From: Alopecurus myosuroides
Taxonomy: Eukaryota > Streptophyta > Magnoliopsida > Poales > Poaceae
NCBI GenBank assembly: GCA_028641055.1
Contig: CM054059.1
Location: 112,356,263 to 112,420,262 of the forward strand
Length of the DNA: 64,000 nt
Reading direction: 5' to 3'
The stretch's first letter is position 1; each line of letters opens with the position of its first letter. The translations under genes and the position numbers were made by a program. Shown here piece by piece: positions 31,852 through 42,158 of this stretch. The notes beneath the pieces were generated by a model that was not told the origin of the DNA, did no database searches, and saw nothing but the letters and a program-made list of their open reading frames with translations.

Positions 31852-32696
31852 GGTGTTCGTGGCTTGAAGGGAGAGAAGGCAAAGGGGCTGGAGAGGGATG
31901 AGAAGATGGAGGACGAGTGAAACGGGCTATTTAAAGACACGATGAGACGTGAATTAATTGGGGTAGATGAAGCAAACTGTGTGAAAACGTAGAATGCAGT
32001 GTAGAACAGTCGAGATGCATGGTCAAAGCGGTGTAGAACAGGCGTAGGCGTAGGACAGCTAGTGATTCGACGTTGCATGCGTGTATTAAATAGGTGAAGA
32101 GAAGAAATCCAAAGTCTTACGCCAAATCCTGCCTCGCTGCATATGCATTGATGCGTATCTTCTGAAAACCAGGTGTGGAGGGCTGCGTCGCTGCAAATGC
32201 GACGCGACTCGTGTTTCTGGCTGCAAATGTGACGCGACGTTTAGTCTTTTCTTCTTCTGCCACGTTGTTTACTCTGAAAAAACGAGGCGTGCATGCACCG
32301 GGCTGGTGAACGGGGCCCCACTAAACAGTGTCCGTTGTTGCATGCAGTTACATTGAGACAAAACACCCAGTCTATGCACCGCTTCATTTTCGATCGTTTT
32401 ATCATAAGGAACGGTGCAGATCGAGTCCATGCAAGCAAACTACGGCGGCAACGGCCTGCAGACGCTGAGACGAGCGCTTCTCTGTGCGGGAACACGATCC
32501 CCTGACTTTAGGTCACTGACAAATGGAGCCCATCACACACCGGACCCACGTGTCATGGGAGAAAGTCGGAGAACATAAGGTGGGCAAAGTAAGAGGATCT
32601 GGTTCCCTCTGTTTTTAGGGCATGTACAATAGTGTAGACGGGTGCTGTCTGCACTACTCGGCCATGTCATTTCTAGACATTTTTAGAGATAGTTGG
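31852..32696. other. MULE internal DNA without a supported gene
   Basis: Upstream of the charged ORF there is a TATA-like tatttaaag on the plus strand (about 31,928; minus ctttaaata), which could be its promoter. The remainder has no ORF or repeat that I trust. Confidence 0.4.
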
Positions 32697-35011
32697 TACA
32701 GTGCGGTGACCCCCTAGCTTGTGTTGGGATCCAGACGCTCCGTAGCCCCCCTCCCGGTGAAACCCTAGCCCCGCTAGAGAAATACCTGACTTATACATAC
32801 ACACGCGGTAACGACGTCGAAAGGGGGTAGAAATGTGGAACTATTTGCTTGGTTGTGCTAGGATAGCCCATAGGAACACAAAACAAAAAGATAGAACCCA
32901 CCTCTTCGGAAGATTCACGATGTTTGGTCCGATACGGGAGTTTCACCCTATAAGCGCTCACGAGAGAGAAATGGATGTCGGTGAAGCGGGTCACACCCCG
33001 GAGAGAAATCTTTGACATCCAAAGCACACAACACACCTATACTAACATGGTATGGCACCCCCTAGCTTGTGTTGGGATCCAGATGCTCCGTAGCCCCCAT
33101 CCCGGTGAAACCCTAGCCCCGCTGGAGAAATACCTGACTTATACAGAAACACGCGGTAACTGCGTCGAAAGGGGGTAGAAATCTGGAACTATTTGCTTGG
33201 TTGTGCTAGGATAGCCCATAGGAACACAAAACAAAAAGGTAAAACCCACCTCTTCGGAAGATTCACGATGTTTGGTCCGATACGGGAGTTTCACCCTATA
33301 AGCGCTCACGAGAGAGAAATGGATGACGGTGAAGCGAGTCACACCCCGGAGAGAAATCTTTGACATCCAAAGCACACAACACACCTATACTAACATTTTA
33401 TGGCACCCCCTAGCTTGTGTTGGGATCCAGACGCTCCGTAGCCCCCCTCCTGGTGAAACCTTAGCCTCGCTGGAGAAATACCTGACTTATACGGAAACAC
33501 GCGGTAACGGCGTCGAAAGGGGGTAGCAATGTGGAACTATTTGCTTGGTTGTGCTAGGATAGCCTATAGGAACACAAAACAAAAAGGTAGAACCCACCTC
33601 TTCGGAAGATTCACGATGTTTGGTCCGATACGGGAGTTTCACGCTAAAAGCGCTCACGAGAGAGAAATGGATGTCGGTGAAAGCGGGTCACACCCCGGAG
33701 AGAAATCTTTGACATCCAAAGAACACAACACACCTATACTAACATGGTATGGCACCCACTAGCTTGTGTTGGGATCCAGACGCTCCGTAGCCCCCCTCCC
33801 GGTGAAACCCTAGCCCCGTTGGAGAAATACCTGACTTATACAGACACACGCGGTAACGGCGTCGAAAGGGGGTAGCAATGTGGAACTATTTGCTTGGTTG
33901 TGCTAGGATAGCCCATAGGAACACAAAACAAAAAGGTATAACCCAACTCTTCGGAAGATTCACGATGTTTGGTCCGATACGGGAGTTTCACCCTAAAAGC
34001 GCCTACGAGAGAGAAGTGGATGCCGGTGAAGCTGAGTCACACCCCGGAGAGCAATCTTTGACATCCAAAGCACACAACACACCTATACTATCATGGTATG
34101 GCACCCCTAGCTTGTGTTGGGATCCAGACGCTCCGTAGCCCCCCTCCCGGTGAAACCCTAGCACCGCTTGAGAAATACCGGACTTATACGGAAACACGCG
34201 GTAACGGCGTCGAAAGGGGGTAGCAATGTGGAACTATTTGCTTGGTTGTGCTAGGATAGCCCATAGGAACGCAAAACAAAAAGGTAGAACCCAACTCTTC
34301 GGAAGATTCACGATGTTTGGTCTGATACGGGAGTTTCACCCTATAAGCGCCTACGAGAGAGAAATGGATGTCGGTGAAGCGGGTCACACCCCGGAGAGCA
34401 ATCTTTGACATCCAAAGCACACAACACAGCTATACTAACATGGTATGGCACCCCTAGCTTGTGTTGGGATCCAGATGCTCCGTAGCCCCCCTCCCGGTGA
34501 AACCCTAGCCCCGCTGGAGAAATACCTGTCTTATACAGACACACGCGGTAACGGCGTCGAAAGGGGTAGCAATGTGGAACTATTTGCTTGGTTGTGCTAG
34601 GATAGCCCATAGGAACACAAAACAAAAAGGTATAACCCACCTCTTCGGAAGATTCACAATGTTTGGTCCGATACGGGAGTTTCACCCTATAAGTGCCTAC
34701 GAGAGAGAAGTGGATGCCGGTGAAGCTGGGTCACACCCCGGAGAGTAATATTTGACATCAAAAGCACACAACACACCTATACTATCATGGTATGGCACCC
34801 CCTAGCTTGTGTTGGGATCCAGACGATCCGTAGCCCCCCTCCCGGTGAAACCCTACCCGCTGGAGAAATACCGGACTTATACGAAAACTCGTGGTAACGG
34901 CGTCGAAAGGGGGTAGCAATGTGGAACTATTTGCTTGGTTGTGCTAGGATAGCCCATAGGAACACAAAACAAAAAGGTAGAACCCACCTCTTCGGAAGAT
35001 TCACAATGTTT
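32697..35011. repeat. 348-bp tandem array, six full units plus a partial
   Basis: The anchor tagcttgtgttgggatccag recurs at 32,715, 33,063, 33,411, 33,760, 34,108, 34,455 and 34,803, giving spacings of 348, 348, 349, 348, 347 and 348 bp. Units are roughly 95 percent alike by eye. The last unit breaks off after tcacaatgttt at about 35,010. Each unit contains a repeated short frame starting MWNYLLGCARIA, a by-product of the repeat rather than a demonstrated gene. Confidence 0.95.
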
Positions 35012-35829
35012 CCACCTCATATTCTTTGAAATCTCTACTCATGTATTCGAGGAATCTCATTTTAGTGATGGCTTTCGTTCTAATGTTTATAAATCCTATT
35101 TATATTTTTCCTAGACATGTATTAGACCTATATAATGCAATTCCGAAGCCTGAAAATTTATTGGATGAATATTCGTATTATTTATTTTGTTTTGAATAAT
35201 AATGGTTTTAATCGAAAATCGTAAATAAAACAAGTTCAAAACATCAAAATGAAAAAATAACTTTGGATCTTTCTTAGTCACACCAAAATGAAGCTTTGGT
35301 GAGATTTTGACCTTATTTGAGTTCCAAAGGTTTGAAACTCATCTCATTTTCTTGAACTCTCTACTAGTCTGTTCAAGATATCACATGTTACACAAGGCTT
35401 TTTCGTTCCATTCTTTATAAGACAGGTTTATATATTTTTTTCTCGTTACTATATGACATAACACTACTATGTGCGTCGGCTTTATATTTTTTCGATTTTT
35501 TTTGAATTATGTATGCTCATTTCAAGCTTGGTTAACCCTCTGTTTGACCAGACGAAAAGCTTCTAGAACGAAACATAGAGATTCGACCTGATCTGTTGGA
35601 TCGACGCCTTCTAGAAGGAATCGTGCATAGGACGGATGCGCTCGCAGCCACAGCGATCCGCGAGACGCTCGTTCTGCGCTCTGATTGGTTGGTCCGTTGG
35701 CCACAGGGATCGATGGTTTCTATCTGTTCTACATATGATTTCTTTGTTGTTAAGTATTAAACCATGTTATTTAAATAAAAAATATAAAAAATAGAAGAAT
35801 TATTCAAAACATAATGAAACTTCAGATTT
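35012..35829. other. AT-rich MULE internal DNA
   Basis: No gene is supported. It contains a stretch near 35,540-35,700 of higher GC without recognisable coding content. Confidence 0.4.
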
Positions 35830-36530
35830 ACTAGAGCGATGATTTTTATCTGTTCAAAACATAATGAAGCACAAATGGGGGTATTTACCCTAGCTTCGGA
35901 CCTCATTTGAAGCACATTTCTCATGAGAATAAAGCGATGGTTTCAAATGAGCATAAATAATTCAAAAAAAATCAAAATGACATGAATCCAACGCACCATG
36001 TTGTTATATGCGATATAGTTGCTCCTCAAATTTATTTGAATAATTTTGACAAGGTCAAATTTTTCATGAAATTCCAAACGGGGGTGTTTACCCTAGCTTC
36101 GGACCTCATTTCAAGCATATTTCTCATGAGAATAGAGCGATGGTTTCAAATGAGCATAAATAATTCAAAAAAAATCAAAATGACATGAATCCAACGCACC
36201 ATGTTGTTATATGCGATATAGTTGCTCCTCAAATTTATTTGAATAATTTTGACAAGGTCAAATTTTTCATGAAATTTCAAACGGGGGTGTTTACCCTAGC
36301 TTCGGACCTCATTTGAAGCACATTTCTCATGAGAATAGAGCGATGGTTTCAAATGAGCATAAATAATTGAAAAAAAAATCAAAATGACATGAATCCAACG
36401 CACCATGTTGTTATATGCGATATAGTTGCTCCTCAAATTTATTTGAATAATTTTGACAAGGTCAAATTTTTCATGAAATTTCAAACGGGGGTGTCTACCC
36501 TAGCTTGAGACCTCATTTGAAGCACATTTT
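35830..36530. repeat. 203-bp tandem array
   Basis: Units beginning acgggggtgtttaccctagc occur at 35,875 (variant), 36,078, 36,281 and 36,485 (partial), spaced 203-204 bp. Each holds gacctcatttgaagcacatt and gcaccatgttgttatatgcg. Nearly identical copies imply recent expansion. Confidence 0.9.
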
Positions 36531-36854
36531 CCTAAAATTTTGAAACGACTTGGTTCAACATCATCCAACATTATTCAAACATCATCCAAACTATGTTCTA
36601 ACTTAAATACATCACCAGTCAACATAAATACAACATTATTCAACGGAAATACAACACCAACTTAGTCTAAATAGCGTCGGGGCTTCTTTGTGATCCTTGG
36701 CTGTTTTGGTGGCACTTTGCTCCTTGTGCTCATCTTGCTCACAGCTTCTGGTCTTCTCCTCTTCGTAGTCGGTACCTTGGCCTTCTTCTTTGAAACTACA
36801 CCAGATCTGTACAAAACATAAAGGATCATGATAAATAAATAAAATGAAAAATGA

Positions 36855-37085
36855 AAACTGGTGAGATCATGGCAGGATTTGCATACCCATCTAAGCTTGT
36901 AACTGGTGAGATCATGGCAGACTCATCCAATGGAGCATCCAATGAAACTTGTGAGACCATGGCAGAATCATCCATTGGAGCATCCAATGAAACTTGTGCG
37001 ATCATGGCAGAATCATCCAATGGAGCATCCAATGAAACTGGTGAGATCATGTCAGAATCATCGACTAGAGCATCCAGCGGATCAT
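36855..37085 (-). repeat. 45-bp coding minisatellite in the mudrA tail
   Basis: On the minus strand a 15-residue unit (SAMIAQVSLDAPMDD-type) is repeated about four times. On the plus strand the repeat reads gatcatggcagaatcatcc, then aatggagcatccaatgaaac. Confidence 0.8.
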
Positions 37086-38582
37086 CAGCTGGAGCATCTG
37101 AGCATCTGCTGGAGCAACTGGAGCATCAGCTAAATCATCAGCTGGATCATCAGCTGGAGCATCTGGATCATCGAATGGAGCATATGGAACATCATGAACT
37201 TGATCATCATTTGAATAATCAGTTGGATCATGTACTTGATCATCATTTTGATGTGGAGCATCATCTGAATCACTTGACTGCTGATCATCATTTTCAAATG
37301 TTTCATCCGGCTGGTGATCATCATTTTCAAATGCTGCATCCGGCTGCTGACCATCATTTTCATCAGGCATACTCTCTCCAAACCCTGGATCTACTGCGTT
37401 ATCACAATATTTGCCGAAAATGACCAGTCCCGCCACACCTTGTGCACTTACGCACCCTCACTCCAACTCCTCGGTCTACCTGGAGCTCTCTTTAGAACCG
37501 GAGCACAAAGTTTGAATCCAGGGTCAACTCTATCCCATTGCTATTTTCCCTCCAAAGCAGGCAAGGCATGTGCATATGTGGCTCTGAACATTGCTACAGA
37601 GTAGTAATCATGGACATACTGCCGTATATCCCCTGCTGGACCTGTCAGAGAAGTGATGAAAAACAAGGCATGAATGCATGGCGAACCAGTTATCTGCCAT
37701 TGCCTACAACTGCAAGTTTTCTCTTCTAAATCCACTGGATATATCCATTATTTTTTACTTTTATCAAAGAATGATACCTCTGATTTGGTATCCGAGATAA
37801 ATCTCATGTTCATATTCAAGCCCTCTGGTTTTTTCTTCAACACCTTCATCACAGCCGGGATAATAACGTGGCCCATGAATTTTGCATTAGCTATTTCAAG
37901 ACGGAAATGAAATTTCTCGGCGTATTCTATCCTTATCCTGTCAAGCAAATCCGCCAAATAAAGATCCTTTATTCTCCGGATCGTTGAGTTGAAAGATTCT
38001 GCAAGATTATTGTGCACATAGTCAACTTTGCTCACTTCACTGAATTGGCTTCTAGCCCATAACTTCGAGTGGTGTGTTTCCAAGTATTCCTTCACTTTCT
38101 CATTTGTGTACAACTTCCTCATGTGGTAGTTGTGCTTCCTCACACTACAAGTCAAAGATGCAGACCATAAATTCTCGGTAAAAAAACTTTCCTTTGAATT
38201 TCTTCATAAAATTTGCAGCAAGGTGACGCATGCAATTCCTGTGCTCTACTCCTGGGAACACATTATCCACGGCCACTTCTAAACCTTTGCATGCATCTGT
38301 GTGGATTACCAATCCATTGGGATGTCCAATAGCCTGGCGCAGATTCTGCAAAAACCATGTCCAGGTCTCCTCGGACTCTGTCTCCAGCACACCGTAGGCA
38401 ACTGGAAAAACAAAACTGTGTGCATCAACTGCACAAGCTGCTACTAGCTGGCCTTTAAACCTCCCTGTGAGAAAAGTAGCATCAATAGCCAAATAAGGCA
38501 TGCAGCCTACCAAAAAACCCATTTTGCAAGCTTGAAAGCACACAAAAACCCTCCTAAAGCATTGCTTGGTCCTTGTCACTTT

Positions 38583-39070
38583 TGATGGAGGGATGATAAC
38601 CCGGTAGGCTAACGCCAAGGAGTAACTAGGCCCAAAGGACGCTGCGCAAGACCCGGCTTAGGATAAAGGAGCTTCTAGAAGGCCCAGGAACATAGGCCCC
38701 GCAACCCGGATTGTGGGTTCCGGTAAGGAAGTTTAGGGTTTGTATGCAGTGTCCGGGTAGGATTCAGAGTACGCCTTGGAGAGTAAGCCAGGGGGTCCGG
38801 ATGTTATATAAGCCGGCCCCTAGGTTAGGATTAGACAAGTTTTTAGCATAAGCAAGAGTACAATCGCCGGATTGCGAGGTATCGAGTATCCATTGTAGCC
38901 CGAGAGTTGAGATAATATATTTAGATCGGAGACTCGGCGACTTGATTGCCCGCTACCAGATCGCATATCACCATGGTTTCCTTTGAGCTAAACCCTCTCC
39001 CAAACACTCGAGTCGATTTGCCCCAAGACAAGTTACCCCCGGTAACGTCTGCCGTGATTATCCCACGACA
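38583..39070 (+). repeat. 5' LTR of element B
   Basis: TGATGGAGGGATGATAACCC to CCCACGACA, 488 bp. The TATA box is at 38,805-38,811. The gag ATG (38,973) lies in its U5 part with a near-ideal context (caccATGg). Confidence 0.95.
38805..38811 (+). promoter_or_regulatory. TATA box of element B LTR
   Basis: tatataa in ggatgttatataagccgg, about 260 bp before the LTR end, consistent with a U3 promoter; the same sequence is in the 3' LTR at about 58,166. Confidence 0.8.
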
Positions 39071-42000
39071 GTTGGCGCCCACCGTGGGGCCTACGTCCAA
39101 GGGAGTTTACATCACGGGAGAAGCTCGGGAGAACATGAAGAACCTCGTCATCGGCGAGATCTACACCAACCCCGAAGGAGAGAAGATGGTGGACGATTTT
39201 GGCTGGGGGCCAGAGTCGGATCTGCTCGAATCCGGATCTGTCGTGACAATCGGCCGGATCAACGTCTTCATTGGCATGGTACGTACGTCCGGTTCAATCC
39301 CTGACGATTTTGGGTTCGATTCTGTGTCAGGAGAGGCCACTTGCGTTCGGTCTGATGGAGAGGAATCGGTCGGGACGATAGATCCGACAGAAGAGCCCAC
39401 CTCGAAGAGGGAACAGCCGGAGGAGCCGGCATGGACCCCGCGTGGCCGGGTCGTGAGAGAAGATGACACCGAGTCTATCCTGCACCTGCTGGAGGACCGG
39501 TACGAGGAGAATAGGAGTGATGAAGAAGAGTATGAATCTACGCCAAGCATTGTACGCCAGGTCGCGGTTTACACGGCTCCTGCAACCAATCTTAATCAGG
39601 GGAACGTGACCGCGGCCACCGGTGGAGCGACGCAAGCATTGGCCCAGCAGCAAAATCCGGTTGACGGAAACCCGGTCCTGACCCGGGTGGACGGAGAATC
39701 GGCATCAGTTACCAGCCATGTGGCGGATAGTGAGTTGCAGGCAAACACGTTCGGATATCTAGCAAACCGGACGCCAGGGGCGGGTCCTTCAAACCCGCAA
39801 CACCCAACCCTGTTCAACAACAACCTGATCCTGGATCCCACCGTTCTAGCCACAGTTATAACCCCGGAAAACGCGGTGGAACGTGTTAGGGATCTAGATG
39901 TAGCCCGTCGTGCATTGGAGCAACAGAGAAGGCAAGTGGAAGCAGAAAAACAAGGGATGGCCGCGCGCCGACGTGAGCTGGATGCATTGGAGAACCGGCT
40001 CCGAGAAGAGACAACCAGGGTGCATCAAAGGCACCAGACCAGATTACCGGCAACGGGTGGAGTCATAAACCCGGCCGCACTATTCATCACACCTCAGGAT
40101 CAGCCGATTCTAGCGGTGAACCAAGGAACTGTACATCAACCCGCAACTGGAGGAGCACAGCCGGTAAACGTGCGGGCCGGGTTACCCATATTACAGACTG
40201 GAGTTACTACCGACAATACATTACCACCACCACCACCATCACGATTTCGCACGCCAGCAGGTCATTACAACAACCCCATGGATAATGTGTACGCAGCAAC
40301 ACACGCATTGAATCAAATCCCCGTGAGAGAGTCACCCCACGCAGAGGAGACCCGGCGGGCGATAGATCTATTGCGCACTGCGGTGGCGCAGCAAGTTAAT
40401 TACCCGGACAACAGAAGTGGAATGCATGGGACACCGTATATCAGCCAGCAACGAGGCAATACCGGCAATATTCAGACAAGTTCAGCGCGACGGAGGGCAG
40501 AGCAGCAGCAAATGCCGCCTCCTCCCCGCGTTCAAGCAGTACCAGCAGCATCAGCAGCGCAAACTATTGTGGATAGTTCCAAAGCCAGGAGAGCCGCGGC
40601 CGGGTCTGCGGTGCACGGACCAACGGCAGTGCCGCGTCCAGCCGCACCCCTCGCAGGATCACACGTTTCCCGGGCAAGGCCAGTTCCGACTAATCTCGCT
40701 GGGCCTAAGTGTCTGACGGATAACATCAGGGCCGAGCCTTACCCGGATAAATTCAAGGAACCGGGTAAAGTAGTGAATTATGAGCCGACTATGGATCCGG
40801 AAACATGGTTGAGCAGCTATGAGATGGCTATGTCGATTCGCAACGCATCTGAAAATCTTCAAGCCAAGTTCATGTACTTAATGATGTCAGAGGGAGCAGC
40901 CAAGTTATGGTTCAACAATTTACCGGAAGGATCTATCAGGTCATGGGAGGAGTTGAAAACTGCGTTTATCAAGCACTTTCATGGGACGTGCAGAAAGCTA
41001 TTTACTATTGATGACCTAGAGCGGTGTGTCCAGAAGAAGGGAGAATCGGCACGCAGCTGGGTGCGCCGAGTTATGGAGATACTTCACTCATCTACAGACA
41101 TTCAGCCCAAAGATGCGTTACAAGCTATGGCAAAGACGTGCACGTACATACCTTTAGTGCAAAAGTTAACTCGCATGAAATCCAGTCGGAATGCTTCAGA
41201 GGTTACGATGGGAGAACTAATGGACGCATGCAACAAACACGCTGCAACAGATACTACAGAAGAGGACGTCGATGACAAGAAAGCAAAAGCAAACACAAGT
41301 AACAATGGAAGAGCCGGCAATGGATCAATGCCGGGTAACAATGGAGGTAACAATGGGAACAACCAGAACAAGCGCCCGTTTGAGGGAAGCTCCGAGTTTG
41401 TCGCTAGTACAGAGGCCGGGTCTTCGAGACCTAGAGCAGAAGGAAATTTCAATGGAGGAAATCATAACGGAGGAAATTATCAAGGACCGCCAAGGCCGGG
41501 TAACAATTGGGATATCTTCAGAATGGCGTGCCCAAAGCACAGCAGGAACGGTAGGCCGGCTAATCACTCATTGGAGCAATGTGCGGACCTACAAAGATGG
41601 AAGAACGAGGAAGTAAACAAGGCCATACGAGGTGCAGGTCGGGGAGGAGGACCGGGTCCGGGTGAAAACCCGGGCAACGGCCCACCCCCAGCCGGTAACC
41701 CGGCAGGCGGAAATCCGGGTAATAACCAAGGGGGAGCTGGAGGTTTCCAAGCCAACCCCAAGCAATTGGGACAATACCACGTACATACTACAGGAATTTC
41801 CAACAAGGATAAAAAGATACTAAAGAAGGCAGTAAACTCGGTTTCCTCGGCCGTTCCGAGATACCTGAGATGGTCGGAGCAGGATGTAACATGGAGCAGA
41901 AGGGATCACCCGGAAAGGATAGAACACCCGGGAGTTTTAGCACTGGTGGTCGCGCCGCAGGTTAATGGTTATGAGCTGAAAAAGGTCTTAATGGACGGCG

Positions 42001-42158
42001 GTAGTAGCATCAACATCTTATATTGGGAAACCTTCCTACGCATGGGTCTCAAGGAGTCCCAGTTACAGAAGAGTTCAACAATTTTTCACGGGATAGTACC
42101 GGGTCACTCAGCGTGCCTCGAGGGAAAAATCGCATTGGAGGTAGCTTTTGGAGAATAA
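38973..42158 (+). CDS. gag: Gag polyprotein of element B with start of protease
   Basis: About 1060 codons, open from the LTR ATG through the PBS. Features: acidic N-terminal third, R/Q/E helix (VARRALEQQRRQVEAEKQGM, likely coiled coil), proline-rich linker (PPPPPSRFRTPAGHYNNP), capsid core AKLWFNNLPEGSIRSWEELK (about 40,900), a CCHC-like cluster is not obvious, then a Gly/Asn/Pro-rich spacer. The protease begins in the same frame (LMDGGSSINILYWETF, about 41,990), so gag and protease are translated together. At 42,155-42,158 one base is missing relative to element A and the frame hits TAA. Protein length and order fit Tat elements. Confidence 0.85.
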   Translation: MVSFELNPLPNTRVDLPQDKLPPVTSAVIIPRQLAPTVGPTSKGVYITGEARENMKNLVIGEIYTNPEGEKMVDDFGWGPESDLLESGSVVTIGRINVFIGMVRTSGSIPDDFGFDSVSGEATCVRSDGEESVGTIDPTEEPTSKREQPEEPAWTPRGRVVREDDTESILHLLEDRYEENRSDEEEYESTPSIVRQVAVYTAPATNLNQGNVTAATGGATQALAQQQNPVDGNPVLTRVDGESASVTSHVADSELQANTFGYLANRTPGAGPSNPQHPTLFNNNLILDPTVLATVITPENAVERVRDLDVARRALEQQRRQVEAEKQGMAARRRELDALENRLREETTRVHQRHQTRLPATGGVINPAALFITPQDQPILAVNQGTVHQPATGGAQPVNVRAGLPILQTGVTTDNTLPPPPPSRFRTPAGHYNNPMDNVYAATHALNQIPVRESPHAEETRRAIDLLRTAVAQQVNYPDNRSGMHGTPYISQQRGNTGNIQTSSARRRAEQQQMPPPPRVQAVPAASAAQTIVDSSKARRAAAGSAVHGPTAVPRPAAPLAGSHVSRARPVPTNLAGPKCLTDNIRAEPYPDKFKEPGKVVNYEPTMDPETWLSSYEMAMSIRNASENLQAKFMYLMMSEGAAKLWFNNLPEGSIRSWEELKTAFIKHFHGTCRKLFTIDDLERCVQKKGESARSWVRRVMEILHSSTDIQPKDALQAMAKTCTYIPLVQKLTRMKSSRNASEVTMGELMDACNKHAATDTTEEDVDDKKAKANTSNNGRAGNGSMPGNNGGNNGNNQNKRPFEGSSEFVASTEAGSSRPRAEGNFNGGNHNGGNYQGPPRPGNNWDIFRMACPKHSRNGRPANHSLEQCADLQRWKNEEVNKAIRGAGRGGGPGPGENPGNGPPPAGNPAGGNPGNNQGGAGGFQANPKQLGQYHVHTTGISNKDKKILKKAVNSVSSAVPRYLRWSEQDVTWSRRDHPERIEHPGVLALVVAPQVNGYELKKVLMDGGSSINILYWETFLRMGLKESQLQKSSTIFHGIVPGHSACLEGKIALEVAFGE
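39073..39091 (+). other. Primer-binding site of element B
   Basis: TGGCGCCCACCGTGGGGCC, two bases after the 5' LTR. It is translated within the gag frame as part of QLAPTVGP. Confidence 0.8.

Noticed and set aside
32791..34685. Repeated 60-115 codon ORFs on both strands (MWNYLLGC-type and MCCVLWMSK-type)
   Set aside because: They recur once per 348-bp unit because the unit repeats and have no domain; treated as by-products of the array.
37314..37604. Plus-strand ORFs opposite the mudrA C-terminal region
   Set aside because: The minus strand carries the recognisable SWIM finger and zinc-knuckle motifs; the plus-strand frames are shadows.
38946..38972. The first in-frame Met at 38,946 as gag start
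   Set aside because: The Met at 38,973 has a better context and the following residues are the ones conserved in element A.
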